A stretch of 64,000 nt of DNA from Tragulus kanchil (GCA_022376925.1 JAIOJX010000001.1:3195501-3259500); one strand, 5' to 3'. Shown: positions 1-11,714, counted from the stretch's first letter. Notes: a model not told the origin generated them from the sequence alone. Numbers and translations: made by a program.

Positions 1-66
1 CATGAATGAAAATAAATAAATAAAAAAACAATAAAGAGGCCAAAATTAAAAAAAAAAAAAAAAAGA
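1..66 (+). repeat. A-rich tract, probable retroposon tail
   Basis: The window opens with A-rich sequence containing AAATAAATAAATAAA and ending in a run of about 17 A. This looks like the poly-A tail of a LINE or SINE whose body lies left of the window. The family cannot be named. Confidence 0.5.
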
Positions 67-665
67 ATACTGGAAGACTTTCTGGAATTTAAGCAGGTTT
101 GATTTTGTCTTCAGGGTACGCTCTCAGCAGGCCAATGGCACAGTCAGATTTCCATTTGTATAAGCTCACCTAGTCTGCAGCTTGGAAAGTAGACTGGAAG
201 AGGGATGGATACTGGAGGCAGGGAGACTGGTTCAGAAGCTATTAGTTGCTCGGGAATGTGTTAATAGGGGTTAGTTTAGTGGGCATGGGGAGGAAAGACA
301 ACCAGAATGTGACTGCATCTAGAATGAAGGTGTTTCTCTCATTGACATTCAAAAAGCCCAGACCATCGCAACAAGTGCTCAAGCATCAGATTGGGGTTCC
401 AGGCTTCTTCCTTGCATCAACATGCCGAGGAGTCAGCCAGAGATGATGGAGTAGGAGCACAAGCAGAAGTGACAGGTCTCCATCTGCAGGACCCTGCACT
501 GCGCACTGAGGCTTTAATCATTATCAACGGATTCCAAGAGGCTGCCAACATGTCTGTTCTGTTCAGGGCCACAGCTTCCAATAGAAACCTGAAGTCTCTG
601 CAGAGCTGATCTCTTCAGCATCTCCAGTACAGTCAGTGATAAATCCAGGAGAGGTGGACTGACCC
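67..665. other. Unique sequence, no gene seen
   Basis: No repeat family, splice-flanked coding exon or RNA gene is recognised. Two overlapping short reading frames (66 and 72 codons) show no known domain and are treated as chance. Confidence 0.5.
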
Positions 666-870
666 CAAGCAGCCTCAGTTCAGTTCAGTTCCTCAGTCGT
701 GTCCAACTTTTTGTGACCCTTGGACTGCAGCACACCAGGCTTCCCTGTCCTTCACCATCTCCCGGAGCCCGCTCAAACTCATGTCCATTGACACAGTGAC
801 GTCATTCAAGCACCTCGACCTCTGTCGCCCCCTTCTCCTTTTGTGTTCTATTTTTCCCAACAAGCAGCCT
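666..870 (-). mobile_element. BovB 3' end fragment with target-site duplication
   Basis: Reverse-strand BovB LINE tail. It starts with the CAGTTCAGTTCAG terminus and continues through the complement of the C-terminal coding region (CTCAAACTCATGTCCATTGA, CTGTCGCCCCCTTCTCC). It is heavily 5'-truncated. The insertion is bounded by a perfect 9-bp direct repeat AAGCAGCCT at 666-674 and 862-870, which I read as the target-site duplication, so the element itself is 675-861. Confidence 0.85.
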
Positions 871-1674
871 TAGTCTGGATGAAATTCAGGGAAACAGCAT
901 AGACCCCTGAACATTTCTGTGGACACAGACCTTTACAACTTATTGGGCAAGACCACATCTAATACCCTAGAAATCTGTACCAGCACCTCTCCCACTCAAC
1001 TTCACAGCTAGAGCTTCAGGCTTTGCCTGTGTCTTGAGCAAGACAAGCACATGTGGGCCTGATCTCTTCTGTCTATGTGGAGCCCTCATTATTAGGCACA
1101 TGCTGGACTCTTGGAAATCAGCAGGCTCAATGTGCCCTCCAGGAATGCCTAACCAGCCAGAAAGATCACTTCACTCCTGAAGATGCTTTTGTCCATCTCT
1201 GCTCAGTGCCTGAGCACCTCTTTCCCTGGACATGATTCTTCACTGTACCTTGGCATCACTGCTTCCTTCCTAGAGGTGTCTTTCTCTGCAGTCAGGTCAG
1301 ACTGGAAGCTGATCCCCACAGGCTGAGGTCTCTTTTTCTAGATACTTCAGTTGTGCCTTGTGTTACATCTTGTCAATCTTTGAAACAGGCAGAAAAATAA
1401 TGGAACATTTTGGAGCATACTAGAGAAACACACACCAATCCACTGACCACTCAGAATAAGAACAAGAACATTCCCAGCAGCATAGCAACCATTTTGAGGC
1501 TTGCTCATTTCAGTCTCCCTTCCCGTTAACAGTGGCCATAAATGGAATCTTTGAGATTTTGGGCCCTTGTCTTTTATTTTCTAAATTTTGAAATATATAC
1601 TATGTATCCCTGCAGAATCTGTTTACTTTTATTTGCCTGCTTTCTAAAAATGGGATCATACTCAATATTATATG
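871..1674. other. Unique sequence, no gene seen
   Basis: No recognised repeat or gene. A 60-codon frame at 1053-1235 has no domain I recognise. Confidence 0.45.
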
Positions 1675-1746
1675 CCATATGAACAGAGTAAAGGACAAAA
1701 ACCACATGATCCTTTTAGCAATCACCAGAAAAAACCATTTGACAAA
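1675..1746 (+). mobile_element. L1 ORF2 fragment, left part
   Basis: The forward translation gives NRVKDKNHMI, matching the L1 reverse-transcriptase segment usually written NKLKDKNHMIISIDAEKAFDK. The fragment ends within that segment, at ACCATTTGACAAAA, where BovB sequence begins. The L1 resumes at about 2365. Confidence 0.7.
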
Positions 1747-2364
1747 AATGGAAACAGTGACAGACTTTATTTTCTTGGGCTCCAAAATCGCTGCTGATGG
1801 TGACTGCAGCCATGAAATCAAAAGACGCTTGCTCCTTGGAAGGAAAGCTATGACAAACCTAAGGTAGCGTTTTGAAAAACAGACATCTAACAAAGGTCTG
1901 CAGAGTCAAAGCTATGGTTTTTCCAGTAGTCATGCACAGATGTGAGAGTTGGATCATAAATCAGGCTGAGTGCCAAAGAATTGATTCTTTTGAATTGTGA
2001 TGTTGGAGAAGACTCTTGAGAGTCCATTCAGGTTGCAAGTAGATCGAACCAATTAGTCCTAAAGCAAATCAATTCTGAACATTCATTGGAAGGACTGATG
2101 CTGAAGCTGAAGCTCCAATACTTTGGCCACCTGGCTGCAAAGAGCTGACTCACTGGAAAAGATCCTCATGCTGGGAAAGATTGAGAGCAGGAGGAGAAGG
2201 GGGCAACAGAGGATGAGATGGTTGGATGCCATCATCAACTTAATGGACATCAGTTTGAGGCAACTCTGAGAGAGAGTGAATGACACGGAAGCCTGGAGTG
2301 CTGCAGTCCATGGGGTCACACAGAGTTGGACATAACTGAGTGACTGAAAAACAACAACAACAAA
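1747..2364 (+). mobile_element. 5'-truncated BovB LINE nested in L1
   Basis: The forward frame encodes the C-terminal part of the BovB polyprotein: METVTDFIFLGSK, then DGDCSHEIKRRLLLGRKAM, later RRRRGQQRMRWLDA and ending near AVHGVTQSWT-like residues. The reading frame is broken by stops and shifts, so this is a dead copy. The 3' end is the typical GACTGAAAAACAACAACAACAA at 2342-2364. It sits inside L1 ORF2 sequence on the same strand. BovB is a horizontally acquired LINE that is abundant in ruminants; that is family knowledge. Confidence 0.9.
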
Positions 2365-2835
2365 GGAACATAAGGAAACTTCCTCAACCTTATAAAGGAT
2401 TCTATGTAAAAAGCCAAAGCTAATATCATACAGAATAATGAAAAACTGAAAACTTTCCCCCTCAGATCAGGAACAAAATAAGAATGTTCCCTCTTAACTC
2501 TTCTCTTCAACATTGCACTGGAAGTTCTAGTCAGACCAATTAAAAACAAAATGAAATAAAAGGCATTCAGATTACAAAGGAAGAAGTGAAGTTGTCTGCA
2601 AAGTTATATGCAAAAAATTCTAAAAACCACAAAAATACTGTTTGAGCTAACAAATATTTTTTTAAAAAAATCTGCAGGATACAAGAGATCAACAAACACA
2701 CAAACATTAGTTGCATTTCTGTACAATAGCAATGGCCAATGCAAAAACAAAATTGCATCACACACAATGAAAGACTCAGAGGCAAATTAAACAAAAGAAG
2801 GATAAAACTTACTTTGAAAACTACAAAACAGGCAC
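2365..2835 (+). mobile_element. L1 ORF2 fragment, right part
   Basis: Degenerate forward translation follows L1 ORF2 past the catalytic region: RKLPQPYKGFYVKS, a run equivalent to the LSPLLFNI segment, then LYNSNGQCKNKIASH and FENYKT near 2810-2826. Many stops and frameshifts. It is the continuation of 1675-1746 with intervening L1 sequence missing. Confidence 0.7.
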
Positions 2836-2883
2836 CTAGGTGAGAGTAGTGTAGGTAGAAATAAGTGCACAGAACTGAGATAA

Positions 2884-5800
2884 AGTTTGACTTTTTTCAC
2901 CAATTTTTAGGTGATAAAATATGTATAACATAAAGCTTGTCATTTTTAACTATTTTAAGTATGCAATTCAGTGACTTTAGTCATATTTACAATATTCTAA
3001 AGCCATTATCATTATTTCTAAAACTTTTTCATCATCATAAACAGAAATTCTGTGATCATTAAGCATTATTCTTTCATTATTGCCTCATTAAAGTCTCTGG
3101 CAACCTCCACTTACATTTCTAACTCTGTGCATTTGTTTAGTTTAGGTACCTCACAGAAGTGAAATCATGTAACCTGTGCCCATTTTTGTCTGACTTATTC
3201 CGCTCAGCACAATGTTTTCCAGATTTACTGTAGCATATGTAAGAAATTTCATTTATTTTATGACTGAAGAATATTCCATTGTATGCATATTCCACATTTT
3301 ACTTATCCATTCATCTGTTGCTGGATGCTTGAGCTGTTCCCACTTTGAGGCTACTGTGAATAATCCTGTCATGAACATTGGACAAGTACAAGTAACTGAG
3401 TTATTTCTTCTCAGTTCTTTTACATAAATACACAGGAGTGGGATTTCTGGGTCACGTGGTAATTCTATCTTTAGCTGTTTGAGGAACTGCCAAAATGTTT
3501 TATACAGAAGCCACACCAAGTGACATTCCCACCAGCAGAGTACCAGTGCTGCAATTTCTCCACATTCTCACTAACATTTGTTATTCTCCTTTAAAAAAAA
3601 ATTATAGACATCCTAGCAGATATGAAATGATATCTCACTGGGCTTTGATTTGCATTTCCTTAATGACACAGATTCTGAACACCTTTTTGTATGCTCATTT
3701 CCCTTCGTATATATATTTTGAAAAAATGTATATTCAAGTCCTTTGCTCATTTTTTGGTGAGTTTCTGTCTTTTTGTTGTTGAATTTTAATTGTTCTTTAT
3801 AAACCCTTATCAGACATATGATTTGCAAATATGTTCTATCATTCTATATACTGTCTTTTAATTTTCATAAATACACATTGATGCATAAAAGTTGAATTTT
3901 GATGAAGTACACTTTGTTTATTTTTGTTGTTGTCATTGCTTGTGTTTTTTGTGCTACAGCTAAGTATCCACTGGCAAATCCGAGATCATGAAGATCCCTT
4001 CATGTTTTCTTCTCAGAGTTTTATGATTTAGCTCTTATATTTAGGTCACTGATCCATTTTGAGTTAATCTTTATGCAGGGTGTGATATAGGAGTCCAACT
4101 TTATTCTTTTGCCAATGGAAATCCAGTTGCTTCTGTACCACTTGTTGAAGACGCTATTCTTTCACTTATTAAATGATCTTGGCATCCTTGCCAAAAATCA
4201 ATTGCTATTGATGTGTAAGCCTAATTCTGGACCTCAGTTCTGTGTGGTCTTTATCTCTACCACACTGTTTTGTTTACTGCTGCTTTGCAGTAAGCTTTGA
4301 AATTGGGAAGTGTAAGCCCTTGAACTTTCTTCTTTTTCAAGATTGTTTTGACTATTTGGGGATGCTTTGTAGTTTCAAATTTGAAGTTGAGAGTACAGAT
4401 TTTCTATTTCTTGGAAAAAGCTGTTGCAATTTGTTTTTGGATCTGTAAGTCTCATCTTGACAAGTACAATGTAACATTGGACAAGTACAAGTAACTGAGT
4501 TATTTCTTCTCAGTTCTTTTACATAAATACACAGGAGTGGGATTTCTGGGTCACGTGGTAATTCTATCTTTAGCTGTTTGAGGAACTGCCAAAATGTTTT
4601 ATACAGAAGCCACACCAAGTGACATTCCCACCAGCAGAGTACCAGTGCTGCAATTTCTCCACATTCTCACTAACATTTGTTATTCTCCTTTAAAAAAAAA
4701 TTATAGACATCCTAGCAGATATGAAATGATATCTCACTGGGCTTTGATTTGCATTTCCTTAATGACACAGATTCTGAACACCTTTTTGTATGCTCATTTC
4801 CCTTCGTATATATATTTTGAAAAAATGTATATTCAAGTCCTTTGCTCATTTTTTGGTGAGTTTCTGTCTTTTTGTTGTTGAATTTTAATTGTTCTTTATA
4901 AACCCTTATCAGACATATGATTTGCAAATATGTTCTATCATTCTATATACTGTCTTTTAATTTTCATAAATACACATTGATGCATAAAAGTTGAATTTTG
5001 ATGAAGTACACTTTGTTTATTTTTGTTGTTGTCATTGCTTGTGTTTTTTGTGCTACAGCTAAGTATCCACTGGCAAATCCGAGATCATGAAGATCCCTTC
5101 ATGTTTTCTTCTCAGAGTTTTATGATTTAGCTCTTATATTTAGGTCACTGATCCATTTTGAGTTAATCTTTATGCAGGGTGTGATATAGGAGTCCAACTT
5201 TATTCTTTTGCCAATGGAAATCCAGTTGCTTCTGTACCACTTGTTGAAGACGCTATTCTTTCACTTATTAAATGATCTTGGCATCCTTGCCAAAAATCAA
5301 TTGCTATTGATGTGTAAGCCTAATTCTGGACCTCAGTTCTGTGTGGTCTTTATCTCTACCACACTGTTTTGTTTACTGCTGCTTTGCAGTAAGCTTTGAA
5401 ATTGGGGAAGTGTAAGCCCTTGAACTTTCTTCTTTTTTTCAAGATTGTTTTGACTATTTGGGGATGCTTTGTAGTTTCAAATTTGAAGTTGAGAGTACAG
5501 ATTTTCTATTTCTTGGAAAAAAGCTGTTGCAATTTTGATAAATATTATTTGGGATCTGTAAGTCTCATCTTGACAATATTACTCATTAACACAGGATGTC
5601 TTTCTAATTTTTTTTTTTTTTAGATTTTCTTTAATTTCTTTTGGCAATGTTTTCAGCATACAAGCATTTCACCTCCTTGGTTAAATTATTGTAGATGCTA
5701 TTTTTAACAATATTACTTTCTTAATTTCCTTTTTGAATTATTCATCATTGGTGCATAGAACACAACTGGTTTCTGTGTGATTTTATACCCTACAACTTTT

Positions 5801-5945
5801 CTGAATTTCTTTATTAGCTCTGGTAGCTTTCTTATAGAGTCTTCATAATTTTCATGTCAACTATGAATAGAGAAATAGTATTAGCTCTTCCTTTTCAATT
5901 TGGGTGCCTTTTATTTCTTTTTCTTGACTCATTTCCCCAGATAAA
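2884..5945 (-). mobile_element. Antisense L1 (L1M-type), inflated by a tandem duplication
   Basis: Read on the + strand this is the familiar complement of a mammalian L1 3' end: ATAAAATATGTATAACATAA, then ATATTCCATTGTATGCATAT, GATTTGCATTTCC, CCTTATCAGACATATGATTTG and onward into ORF2 complement. Order and orientation are colinear, apart from the 1.1-kb duplication at 3374-5574. No intact ORF remains. Confidence 0.85.
3374..5574. repeat. Tandem duplication 1 (unit about 1.10 kb)
   Basis: Copy 1 is 3374-4461 and copy 2 is 4473-5574. The offset is 1,099 for most of the length and 1,113 at the right end, so copy 1 has lost 14 bases near the seam, in homopolymers and in a GATAAATATTATT stretch present only in copy 2. 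Bases 4462-4472 are filler. The unit lies wholly inside antisense L1. Reading frames at 3495 and 4594 are identical as a result. Confidence 0.95.
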
Positions 5946-6249
5946 AGTTGAAAAAAATTCTAAAGAAGTAGTATTTGATAATCAAGCAGTGATGTCATAT
6001 TGACACCTGCAGTTCGGAGGAGAGATCCACTCTGGGGACATGATTTTGGGAGCCATAAGCTTACAGTCAATACTGAAAGCTGTAAGAATGAATAAGATCA
6101 TCAAGGGGTAGAGTAGAGAGAGAGGAGGAAAGGGAATGGAAGGAGAGGTAGTGGAGGGGATAGGAGAAAAGAGCTGCCATTTGTCTGATTGCTACAGGTT
6201 TGTCAACATTCAGAGCCTACCGAGCCCTTTGATGGAACTCTTTTTTTTT
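5946..6249. other. Unique sequence with purine-rich tract
   Basis: No gene. About 6111-6172 is almost all A and G (GAGAGAGAGGAGGAAAGGG and similar), a simple purine strand. Confidence 0.5.
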
Positions 6250-6400
6250 CCTTCTTTTACTAGCTAGGTGAATTCACTTCACTTCCCTGACTGTGTTAGC
6301 TCATCTTTAAAATGGGAAATTAATAATTTTTTCACCTTAGTTCTAATGAGTATATTTAGCTTTCAGACAAAGACATGGCTTTACCAGCACCTTGGAATAG
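6250..6400 (+). mobile_element. MIR SINE
   Basis: TACTAGCTAGGTGAATTCAC, then TTCCCTGACTGTGTTAGCTC and ATCTTTAAAATGGGAAA, match the core and right part of MIR in sense orientation. Confidence 0.65.
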
Positions 6401-7139
6401 GAACAGAATGTCACCCCAGTGGATTCCTGATATTACTTAGTCTTGGAAGAGCATGGCTCAGCAAGAGTACAAATGGGTTATGAGGTTCTAATTTACCGAC
6501 CTGTCTTTAAAATGCTGTGCCATTCTCCCACACACCCTAAAACCTATCATTTGAAAGACACAGAAAACCAGTCCAAATACATAGAGTAGGCTCCTGAACA
6601 TTGCAAAAGGCAGCAAGTTCCAGCATAAATGGAGTGCCGCATCATTCGCAGTCAGCATCCTCAAAAAGCCACAGCCGTGAAGCCGTCGTGACTGCCTGAG
6701 AATGGAGCTCATCCTGCTCTTTCCCTGACTAAGCCATCAGGAAGTGGGCCTTGGAGCCAGAAATGGTAAGAGGTAGAATGCACTTAAGGCCAGCCTGGAA
6801 GACTATTAGGTGCAGTGAGCCACAGAGATCTGAAAAGGTCACTTTGACCATTTCAACAACTGAATATCATTCCTCTTCCAGCAAATGGCCAGGAATTTCT
6901 TTCTGTAGACAAGGTGCTCCAATACAGCTTGAATTTCTCTAACGGAGCTTATACCTAGGCTCCGTCCCACACTTCTCCAGCCTCTCACGACACTCATATC
7001 AAGACAAGGTCATTAAAGCACATGCTTCAAGTGGTTTGCTACCTGTTCTAGGTCCCCAATGGATCTATATTGTTGATCAAGATGACATTAATGATGATAA
7101 TGGAACAATCCTACTTCTGCCAATAGCTCCTACTTTAAG
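6401..7139. other. Unique sequence, no gene seen
   Basis: No recognisable repeat or coding exon. The short frames here (63-74 codons) lack known domains. Confidence 0.45.
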
Positions 7140-7345
7140 AAGTCTACCTCGTTTCAGGCATTTTGTGAATTATATCTCAAATTTTCAATACAACCCTATG
7201 AAGGAGGTACTGTTATTATCTCCATTTTATAAATAAGGACAGTATGGATCAGAGAAGTGATTTTCATAAGGTACATAGCTAGTCAGTGGCATAATTTGAC
7301 CCGGTATCACCTGATTCCAAAGTCTAGGTTCCTTCCACTATTTCT
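7140..7345 (-). mobile_element. MIR SINE, antisense
   Basis: CAACCCTATGAAGGAGGTAC, CTCCATTTTATAAATAAGGA and GGTACATAGCTAGTCAGTGG follow the MIR reverse complement in order, with ordinary ancient divergence. Confidence 0.75.
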
Positions 7346-8109
7346 CACTGCCTTCCTTCACACTTTTTTCTGATCTGCAGGATCTTCCATCTTTCCAGGC
7401 CAAGTCCCTTTCTCCTAGCCTGTTGGTGCTATGAGAACAGGAGAGAAATGAGCAATGAACATCACTTCATTGCTGGGCATCCTGCAGTCCAAAGCCCAAG
7501 GCCAAGTGCCATGATGGGCTTCCAGAAGGTGACCACTGGCCTGGGGACATCCTTGCAGAACTTTGCAGCACACCTTGATCTGGGTCCTGGTACCAGCTGA
7601 AAATAACTCTGTGCCCTCTCTGGAATTCTGAGGATTTTAAACTGAATTAAAACCTTGTTTTTATTCATTAGAAGGTCAGTTAATCCTCAATCTTTATGAA
7701 GAAAGATCTTGAGATTGAAGAAGCAACCCCCTTTCTCCCTATAACAGACTTGCGTTTCAATTGTTAATTAGAGAAGGCAAGATGTTACTAGGCTGGGAGC
7801 AATGAGGCTCTAGCATCCGAGCAGTGCTCTGGTCAGCCCTGGGGAACCTTCTAGTAAAACAGATCCTGACCTGGACTAAAGATGCTGAGGAGCCCTCGTG
7901 GACAAGAAGGCTCTCACCTCCAACCCAGGGGGCATGATGAGGCCCCTGAGATCCTGCAATCCCCACTCCTCAGAGGGCTTAAGCCTCCTCCCTTCTCCCC
8001 AGAGCAACATGATCCGGGGTCAGCAGATGTGTAGGCAGAGGCTGGATCTCCCCTCCTGTAGTAATATCACCAGCACCTGTGTCCAGCTCCCTTGAAAGAC
8101 AGTGAGAGC
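7346..8109. other. Unique sequence, no gene seen
   Basis: Moderately GC-rich, no recognised repeat or domain. Overlapping frames on both strands of 60-70 codons near 7757-8095 are treated as chance. Confidence 0.45.
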
Positions 8110-8220
8110 CTTGTAACCCACTGGTCGCTGATTACTCACGGCAGCATCAGAGTGCTCAGCACCAGGCCAGGCGCAAAGTAAGAGCCTCATAAATACTCAT
8201 TGGTGTGAATGCTTTGAATA
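8110..8220 (+). mobile_element. L2 3' end-like fragment
   Basis: TGCTCAGCACCAGGCCAGGC followed by AGAGCCTCATAAATACTCAT and GTGTGAATG resembles the L2 terminus (AGTGCCTGGCACATAGTAGG, CTCAATAAATATTTGTTGAA). Short and diverged. Confidence 0.45.
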
Positions 8221-8765
8221 GATTTGGGGGGCTGTACACATCCTCAGTTCTTCACAGGCCCACTGAGTTTTGACTTGCAAGCAAAGGAAGAATATACTTT
8301 TCCTGAATTGACTACCAGTTACTGCCATTTTATATGCAGTCCCTAGCATGCAGGTAAGGCCCCACATGCTGCCTAAATTCTCCAGATTGCTTTCTTGGTT
8401 GGTGGATCTCAGACTCCACAGGCCCAGCACAGTTAAGATCTAGGCAGGAGTGTCCCTTCGAAAGGATTCGGGCTAGGGTCCCTGGAAAAGGTATCTGCAA
8501 TTAAAGAAAAATGCCCTCCAAGGAGCAAAGGCTTGGGCAAGTGGCGGGGGTGGGGTGTGGGGGGGAAGGAGCTACATGGAAGAGAGACAAGAGAAAAAAT
8601 AAAGGCTGATGCTTTGAGATCTGAGGGCTATGAACGTAAAATGGACACAAGTAGAATGGGACATCCAGATTCCCGCCTGCTTGAGCTCCTTCTTCTTTCT
8701 CTCCTCCTCTGCCACCAGCCTCTAAGACTAGTTCAAGACTTCCTGACCTTTAAGACACCTGACTT
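8221..8765. other. Unique sequence, no gene seen
   Basis: Includes a G-rich stretch at 8543-8567 (GGCGGGGGTGGGGTGTGGGG). No gene or repeat recognised. Confidence 0.4.
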
Positions 8766-8830
8766 ACAGGTCAAGATGAGAAAATTGAGGTTCAGAGAGG
8801 TATAGAAATTTTCTCCCAGTCATTCCCAGA
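8766..8830 (-). mobile_element. Short MIR fragment, antisense
   Basis: AGATGAGAAAATTGAGGTTC followed by AGAGAGGTATAG matches the antisense MIR tail (GATGAGGAAACTGAGGCACAGAGAGG). Confidence 0.5.
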
Positions 8831-8960
8831 AGGCAGGGACAAAGGGCATGAATGTGCAGCAGTTTCACAGGTATAATGTGCTGGGACATCCTGTCAGTAG
8901 GCTTATTGCTGTGGCCTTGCTGCTCAGGAATGATATTGGACCCACCATGATGAAAAAGAA

Positions 8961-8988
8961 GTATGTGTGTGTGTGTGTGTGTGTCTGT
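8961..8988. repeat. (TG)n microsatellite
   Basis: About twelve TG units with one interruption, directly next to an L1 3' UTR fragment. Confidence 0.9.
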
Positions 8989-9182
8989 ATAATTTATAAT
9001 GTGATGTTCATTTCAGGTGTACAGCACAGTGATTCTGCTGCCAGGCTCCTCTGTGTAAGGAATTTTCCAGGCAAGAATACTCCAGGGAATCTTCCTGATG
9101 CAGAAATCAAACCCAGGTCTCCTTCAGGACACGTGGATTCTTTACCGTCTGGGTCAGCAGGGAAGCCATATATATATGGGAT
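8989..9182 (-). mobile_element. Ruminant L1 3' UTR fragment split by Bov-tA
   Basis: ATTTATAATGTGATGTTCAT then TTCAGGTGTACAGCACAGTG is the complement of the ruminant L1 3' UTR. It breaks at about 9041 and resumes as ATATATATATGG after 9168, with a truncated antisense Bov-tA between. Confidence 0.75.
9041..9168 (-). mobile_element. Bov-tA SINE, antisense, truncated
   Basis: CTGCCAGGCTCCTCTGTGTA, CCAGGCAAGAATACTCC, GAAATCAAACCCAGGTCTCC and GGTCAGCAGGGAAGCC are the reverse complement of Bov-tA. The tRNA-derived head is at the right end. Confidence 0.9.
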
Positions 9183-9544
9183 TAGCAACTGTGGGAGAGT
9201 TTCCAAGTATAATACATGCGTCAGCCATAACACCTCACTCCTCAACTCCCTCCCTTCCCTCTCACTTAGGACAGAGGGCTTTGGCATTGCTCTCCCTCAC
9301 CTCTCAGGACAGAGCTGGCAGCCAGCTGCTCCAGGCCTTCTATGAGTATCCCTGTTCCTCTTTCATGCTTCTGTTCCTATATGGAGCTAGATGCTTTCTG
9401 CCTTGCAGAGAGTGACTGACCTGCTACTAGAAAGCTTTGGAAGTATCCGGTGAAAGGAAGCAGAAAGGACTTGCACATGTTGGGGGAAGAGTCTCCATGT
9501 GCATCTGGGCTTCCTCTGTCCATGATGCGCACTGAAACCACAGA
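9183..9544. other. Unique sequence, no gene seen
   Basis: No repeat or gene recognised. The 165-codon frame starting at 8848 runs through the TG repeat and the Bov-tA and is not a gene. Confidence 0.5.
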
Positions 9545-10450
9545 CAGAGCTGTTTACATCAGATGTATTGAGGAATAATTAACATAAAATGCATCCTTTT
9601 TAGGTGCACAATTTAACAATGTCTAACAAATGCCTCTCTGCCCATAACTACCACGGAAGTCAAGATACAGAACATTCCCATCATGCCAGAAAGGTCCGTC
9701 CCATCCGCTTGGAATCAGTCTAACCCCTAGCAAAAATTTATCTCCTTTCTGTAACTGTAGAGCAATGGTTATTTCCCAGGATTGTACACAATTGGAATCA
9801 TGGAGTAAGTGATCCTTTTTATTTGACTTCTTTTACTCAGCATAACATGGACTGATCCAGTTGTTGATGCTATCAGTAGTTTATTCCTTTATATTGCTGA
9901 GCAGCATCCTATATTATATATTATAGATATTATAGATATGCTAAATTTTGTTTGTCCATACACCAGTTTATAGGCAGCTAATCACCTCCAATTTTTGCCA
10001 TTATAAATAATGCTTCTATTAACATTCACTAGTCTTTGCATAGACTTATAGTTTCATTTTTTCTCGAGTAATTATCTAGAAAAGGAATGACTGGCTCACA
10101 TAATATGTACACAAATCACTACTCTTTAAAGAATCTGCTGACCTGCTGCTGCGCATGTGAGTTCTTTCTAGTTCTCAGTTCCTGTGAGTGAGGCTGCTAT
10201 GAACACTTATGTGGACATATGCTCTGATTTCTCTGTGGGAAATATTTACATGTAAAATTGCTGACTCACATGATAAATGTATCCTAAACATTATAAGTAA
10301 CTGGTCAACTCTTTCCCAAAGTGACTATGCCATTTACATTTCCACTTGCATTGCATAAAAACTCTAGTTGGTGCACATTCTCAACAGCATTTGGTGTGCT
10401 TGTCTTGGTACCTTCAGTCTTTTTTCAAGTCATTTTTTGGGGTATGTGCT

Positions 10451-10747
10451 ACTATCTTGTAATTTTTTTTTTGACTTCATGCCACAAACTCTTTCTTAGT
10501 TATTTATTTATTTTCATCCATCTTTATTCTTTGGCCTGTGTGGGCCTTGAATTTTAGTGGCCTCTCTCACTGCAGAGCACCGGCTCTGGGCGCATGCACT
10601 CCAGAGCGCTGGCTTGTCATTGGACACACCGGTCCAGATCGGCATGTGGGATCTTCCCGGGCCAGGGATCGAACCGGTGCCCCTTGCACTGCAAAAGGGA
10701 CTCTCTACCCACTGGACCACCAGGGAAGCCCACTATCTCGTAATTTT
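10451..10747 (-). mobile_element. CHR-type tRNA-Glu-derived SINE with 16-bp TSD
   Basis: Antisense SINE. The right end carries CCAGGGATCGAACCGGTGCC and CCACTGGACCACCAGGGAAG, the complement of the Pol III box B region and the SINE 5' end. The left end is T-rich. It is flanked by ACTATCTYGTAATTTT at 10451-10466 and 10732-10747 (one mismatch), so the insertion is 10467-10731. The CHR family is cetartiodactyl-specific (known). Confidence 0.8.
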
Positions 10748-10762
10748 AACTTGCATTTCCCT

Positions 10763-11009
10763 AATGACTGAGAGGGGCTTCCTCGATGGCTCAGCAGTAA
10801 AGAATCTGCCTGCAATGTAGGAGCCGCAGGAAACACAGATTCAATCCCTGGATCAGGAAGGTCCCCTGGAGGAGGACACCGCAACCCACCCCAGTATTGT
10901 TGCCTAGAAAATCCCATGGGCAGAGGACTGGCTGGCTACAGTCCATAGAGCTGCAGAGAGTCGAACATGACTGAAGCGACATAGCACAGCACAACACAGC
11001 AATGACTGA
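10763..11009 (+). mobile_element. Bov-tA SINE with 9-bp TSD
   Basis: Forward, nearly full length: GGGGCTTCCTCGATGGCTCA head, TTCAATCCCTGGATCAGGAA box B, ACCCCAGTATTGTTGCCTAG, and the AGTCGAACATGACTGAAGCG tail. Perfect TSD AATGACTGA at 10763-10771 and 11001-11009. Confidence 0.95.
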
Positions 11010-11028
11010 ACATCTTTTCAAGAACTTG

Positions 11029-11215
11029 CTTCCTTGGTGGCTCTGTAATAAAGACTTGCCTGCCAGTGCGGGAGACGCAGATTTGATCCCTGGATCAGGA
11101 AGATCCCCTGGAGGAGGAAATGGCAACCCACTCCAGTATTCTTGCCTGGAGAGTCCCATGGCAGGCCGTGGGGTCACAAAGGGTCGGAAACTACTGAGCA
11201 ACTAAACGGCATAGA
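11029..11215 (+). mobile_element. Bov-tA SINE
   Basis: Forward copy: TTGCTTCCTTGGTGGCTCTG, GATTTGATCCCTGGATCAGG, CCACTCCAGTATTCTTGCCT, ending GAGCAACTAAACGGC. It lies only 20 bp after the preceding Bov-tA TSD, inside the same L1. Confidence 0.93.
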
Positions 11216-11714
11216 CTCTTCATATATCTTTTTTTGTGACATGAGCTATTCAAATCTTTTATTCATTTATAATTGGATTGTTTTTATTATTAATATTGAA
11301 TTCTAAGAGTTATAGTCTCTAGATAAAAGTTTTGCATCAAATATTTGTGCTATGAACATCTGCTCCTACTCTGTAGCTTGTCTTTTCACTTTCTAAACAA
11401 TGTCTTTTGAAGAGCACATCATTTTAACTTTGATGAATTCCAAATTAGCAAATTTTCATAGCTTTTGGGTTCTGTGCCTTAATTAAGAAAACTGTGCATA
11501 ATCCAGGGTCAAAAAGATGTTTTCCCTAACTTTCATAGTTTCAGCGCTTGTGTTAAAGTCTATGATCCATGTCACGTTAATATTCATGACTGGCATCAGG
11601 TAAGGGGCAAGGTTAATTTTTTTCTGTATCAAACATATATCAGTTATTCTGGCAGCATTTGTTGAAAAAAAAAGTATCCTTTCCCAACTGAGTTAACCTG
11701 GTATTTATAAATCA

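Larger units (their letters stand above)
9545..11714 (-). mobile_element. Antisense L1 with three SINE insertions
   Basis: L1M-type 3' region in reverse: ATTAACATAAAATGCATCC, GGAATCATGGAGTAAGTG, TGCATTTCCCTAATGACTGA, onward past 11220 (CATATATCTTTTTTTGTGAC). It is interrupted by a CHR SINE and two forward Bov-tA SINEs. No intact ORF. Confidence 0.8.

Noticed and set aside
1600..1893. 97-codon minus-strand frame with membrane-like residues
   Set aside because: It is the antisense of the L1/BovB junction; the hydrophobic look comes from A-rich L1 sequence read backward.
8848..9345. 165-codon forward reading frame
   Set aside because: Built from a TG microsatellite, L1 3' UTR and an antisense Bov-tA; not a gene.
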